This document shows, one piece after another, positions 5,542 through 7,407 of a DNA stretch of 7,407 nucleotides; within the stretch, counting starts at the first letter, position 1; each line of letters opens with the position of its first letter. The notes beneath the pieces are model-generated. The model saw nothing but the letters and a program-made list of their open reading frames with translations, was not told where the DNA came from and made no database searches. Where the stretch lies: positions 287 to 7,693 of the forward strand of contig DJAA01000030.1 of the NCBI GenBank assembly GCA_002428085.1. Reading direction: 5' to 3'. The position numbers and the translations under genes were made by a program. This DNA is from Sulfurimonas sp. UBA6014 (lineage in GTDB: Bacteria; Campylobacterota; Campylobacteria; Campylobacterales; Sulfurimonadaceae).

Positions 5542-7344
5542 TTAAAGCTTTAGCGCAATATTTCCGTTATACACCGGAACTTGCTCGTAGCTTGCTCCCA
5601 TTTCGTATGATTTTTCCTGCACGTTTGATTTGACGTAGTCGTAAAGTCTGCTTGTATTTTCGTTGTTGTTGATGATACCTTTCATAAGAAAGTACGAGAA
5701 AAGTCGATTGCTTTTTTCGTCATACTTATTTGAGTACTGTATGCCGCTTCCTGCACTGAGTACGAGCATTTTTGTTTTGTCAAAACTTACATCACGCGGC
5801 ACCATTCTTGTTGCCGCGACTCCTTTCATGAGCGCTTGATTGTCATTTCCGCCACTAAAACAGCTGTCCACGAAGGCGACTATTTTTGAGGCTTTTGAGC
5901 TGCTCAGAGACATATAAATATTTTCAAGTTTGAACTTTTCATCATTTGCTACGTACTGCGGGCTCATGTCTTGCGCCAAAAGGTAAGGCTCATTTTTTTG
6001 TGTCGGGACGGGAATGCCGTGCCCTGAATAGTAAAAGTAAATAGTGTCGCCGCTTTTGACATGTGCGAGCATATCTTGGAGGTTATAACTTATTTTTCCG
6101 CTTGTTGCCTCTTTGTTTACAAGCATTCTCGTGTTTTTCTCCAAAATGCCGAGTCTCTTTTGCATAACCGCCCTAAACTGTTTTGCACTGTTTGCCGAGT
6201 AGGCTACGGGGTCGGTGTATTCGTAGTTTTCTATGGCGATTATGAAAAGCCATTTGCTTGCATCTTCTTGGCTCTGTTTTGCATTTTGAAGAAGGCTACC
6301 AATATCATCCACTCCGCCGCTTTTTTGCTCTAAAAGTGCTATTTGTGCTTCAAGGGCTTCTTTTTGCTGTTTAAGCTCTGCTTCTTTTTTTACGGAAGAA
6401 GTCATTTGTCTGTTTTTATTTTCAAGTTCAAACTTCTGTTTTTGCAGTTTGGCTATTTCTGGGTCTGTAGAGTAGTTTACCGAGCCTATGTTATACGCAC
6501 TTTCGTTGAGAGCTAAAGATGTACTCAAAAGCGGAACCGCAGGCAAATTTAGGTTGCCCTCATTGATGGCTACGCTAATGTTTTCACTCTTAAAGTTGAC
6601 ATCACTGAGCATCGCAATGTAGGTTTTATTCGCGTGTTTTACGTCTATCTTTTTTAAAACAAGTTTGTCGTTTTCATAATCAAACACGACCTCAGTATCT
6701 AAATATTTGGCATTTCTCTCAAAATCTTGGGCTTCATTCAAAGGAACATCTATGGCAACTTTTTCGTTGAAACCGCCCTTAGTCGAGGCAATATTTGCAT
6801 AAAATCTTTCACTGTCGGCATCGTATTTGAGGTCATTTTCCACAAAAGGCGTTCCATACACCGCCGCATAAGCTTCTTGCATCGAGGCAAGTGTCAGGGC
6901 TTTTATATTTTTTTGTTTTGTGGCGACTTCGTTGTTATAGTTGTCCGTGAGGGTTTTTACTCTCTCGTTGTAGGTTTTTACCTCTTGTGCGTAGCGGGTT
7001 TCGAGTGTTTTTAACTCTTTGGCTCTTTTTGCCCGCTCGTCCGCCACTCTAGCCTCAAAATCTGCGGTTTTTTCATACTTTCCTTTTACAAGCTCCTTGG
7101 CATGTGGAACTGTCGGTTTGTTTGGTTCCGGAGGAAAAACGGGTTTACTCACCTCCATACTTTTCTTTATAAGGTAGTTTGTCAATACAATCAACTCTTC
7201 CGATTTTTCAAGCTCATAAGGATTGGACATTTTCGGAAGTGCGACTTCAGTCGCACCCAAACTAGGTACGACTGAAGTCGTACTTCCATTACACCCCACA
7301 AAAACCAAACCCACAAAACTCAAAAATAGCACTTTAAAAACCAT
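5542..7344 (-). CDS. Lipoprotein with coiled coils and a C-terminal caspase-like (peptidase C14) domain
   Basis: The 600-residue product starts with a lipoprotein signal peptide. A short basic N-terminus and hydrophobic core lead to FVGC, with the lipidated Cys at residue 18 (numbering from ATG 7344), so the protein should be membrane-anchored on the periplasmic side or exported. A Pro-rich stretch (about 68-80) is followed by KGKYEKTADFEARV and a long charged coiled coil (about 89-150). A region of likely beta strands spans about 170-290, and a second coiled coil spans about 296-342. The caspase-like domain (about 360-600) begins at KWLFIIAIENYEY. It carries the catalytic His442 in FYYSGHG and Cys495 in VDSCFSGG, so the pair is intact. 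Family members cleave after specific residues, often basic in bacterial and metacaspase-like enzymes; the substrate here is unknown. ATG 7344 is chosen because AAGGAG (7353-7358) lies 8 nt upstream; the in-frame GTG at 7353 overlaps that site. Confidence 0.9.
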   Translation of the reverse strand: MVFKVLFLSFVGLVFVGCNGSTTSVVPSLGATEVALPKMSNPYELEKSEELIVLTNYLIKKSMEVSKPVFPPEPNKPTVPHAKELVKGKYEKTADFEARVADERAKRAKELKTLETRYAQEVKTYNERVKTLTDNYNNEVATKQKNIKALTLASMQEAYAAVYGTPFVENDLKYDADSERFYANIASTKGGFNEKVAIDVPLNEAQDFERNAKYLDTEVVFDYENDKLVLKKIDVKHANKTYIAMLSDVNFKSENISVAINEGNLNLPAVPLLSTSLALNESAYNIGSVNYSTDPEIAKLQKQKFELENKNRQMTSSVKKEAELKQQKEALEAQIALLEQKSGGVDDIGSLLQNAKQSQEDASKWLFIIAIENYEYTDPVAYSANSAKQFRAVMQKRLGILEKNTRMLVNKEATSGKISYNLQDMLAHVKSGDTIYFYYSGHGIPVPTQKNEPYLLAQDMSPQYVANDEKFKLENIYMSLSSSKASKIVAFVDSCFSGGNDNQALMKGVAATRMVPRDVSFDKTKMLVLSAGSGIQYSNKYDEKSNRLFSYFLMKGIINNNENTSRLYDYVKSNVQEKSYEMGASYEQVPVYNGNIALKL

Positions 7345-7352
7345 CACAAACA

Positions 7353-7358
7353 CTCCTT
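7353..7358 (-). promoter_or_regulatory. Ribosome binding site of the caspase lipoprotein gene
   Basis: AAGGAG on the minus strand lies 8 nt before the ATG at 7344. It overlaps the in-frame GTG at 7353, which rules that codon out as the main start. The remaining 49 bp to the window edge show no convincing promoter; only a short tandem TTTGACC/TTTGAT motif is visible there. Confidence 0.75.
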
Positions 7359-7407
7359 AAAAAGATAAAATCAAAGGTCAAAGTTTATTGTCCCGCCCTA
7401 GCACACC

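Noticed and set aside
6061..7014. Plus-strand open frames opposite the caspase lipoprotein
   Set aside because: They are Phe/Val/Cys-rich frames antisense to a well supported gene, without RBS or motif support.
4007..7344. ATPase and caspase as a two-gene defence operon
   Set aside because: They share a strand, but a 230-bp gap with a structured repeat separates them, the caspase is predicted to be exported, and no known defence arrangement is recognised.

Overview
The window reads as a piece of chromosome from a member of the Campylobacterota (formerly Epsilonproteobacteria), most likely a Sulfurimonas-like marine or sediment lineage. This rests on protein sequence style recognised from memory: the 420-residue HacA-type LeuC, the flippase N-terminus and the moderately AT-rich codon use. 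No database search was made. Nothing marks the window as phage or plasmid.

Layout. Positions 1-596 hold the 5' part of a polysaccharide flippase gene on the minus strand, cut by the left edge. A 192-bp divergent intergenic region (597-788) follows, with a good sigma70-type promoter and an RBS for leuC. A plus-strand cluster comes next: leuC (789-2051), an OmpA-family outer-membrane protein with two calcium-binding-type repeats (2102-3229), and mobA (3230-3805). mobA starts on the base after the ompA stop, so the three genes look like one transcription unit although their functions are unrelated: leucine synthesis, envelope anchoring and molybdenum cofactor maturation.

From 3806 on, all genes lie on the minus strand, so mobA converges on what follows. 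An ATPase gene with a PD-(D/E)XK-like C-terminus (4007-5311) sits between two directly repeated, highly structured, non-coding elements of about 141-143 bp (3810-3950 and 5396-5538). A lipoprotein with a C-terminal caspase-like (peptidase C14) domain and an intact His/Cys pair fills 5542-7344. Its upstream region is cut by the right edge.

How the genes relate. leuC-ompA-mobA is probably co-transcribed, with mobA translation coupled to ompA. The ATPase and the caspase lipoprotein share orientation but are separated by repeat copy 2 and 230 bp, so no shared operon is evident.

The most notable structure is the repeat pair. The copies are nearly identical over their first 103 bp. They differ in a palindromic segment near one end, yet that segment keeps its self-complementarity in both copies, which argues for selection on a folded DNA or RNA form. 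The ATPase gene framed by these repeats looks like a cassette-like unit. There are no gene-free stretches over 300 bp. The gaps are 597-788, 3806-4006 (mostly repeat copy 1) and 5312-5541 (a possible ATPase promoter region plus repeat copy 2).
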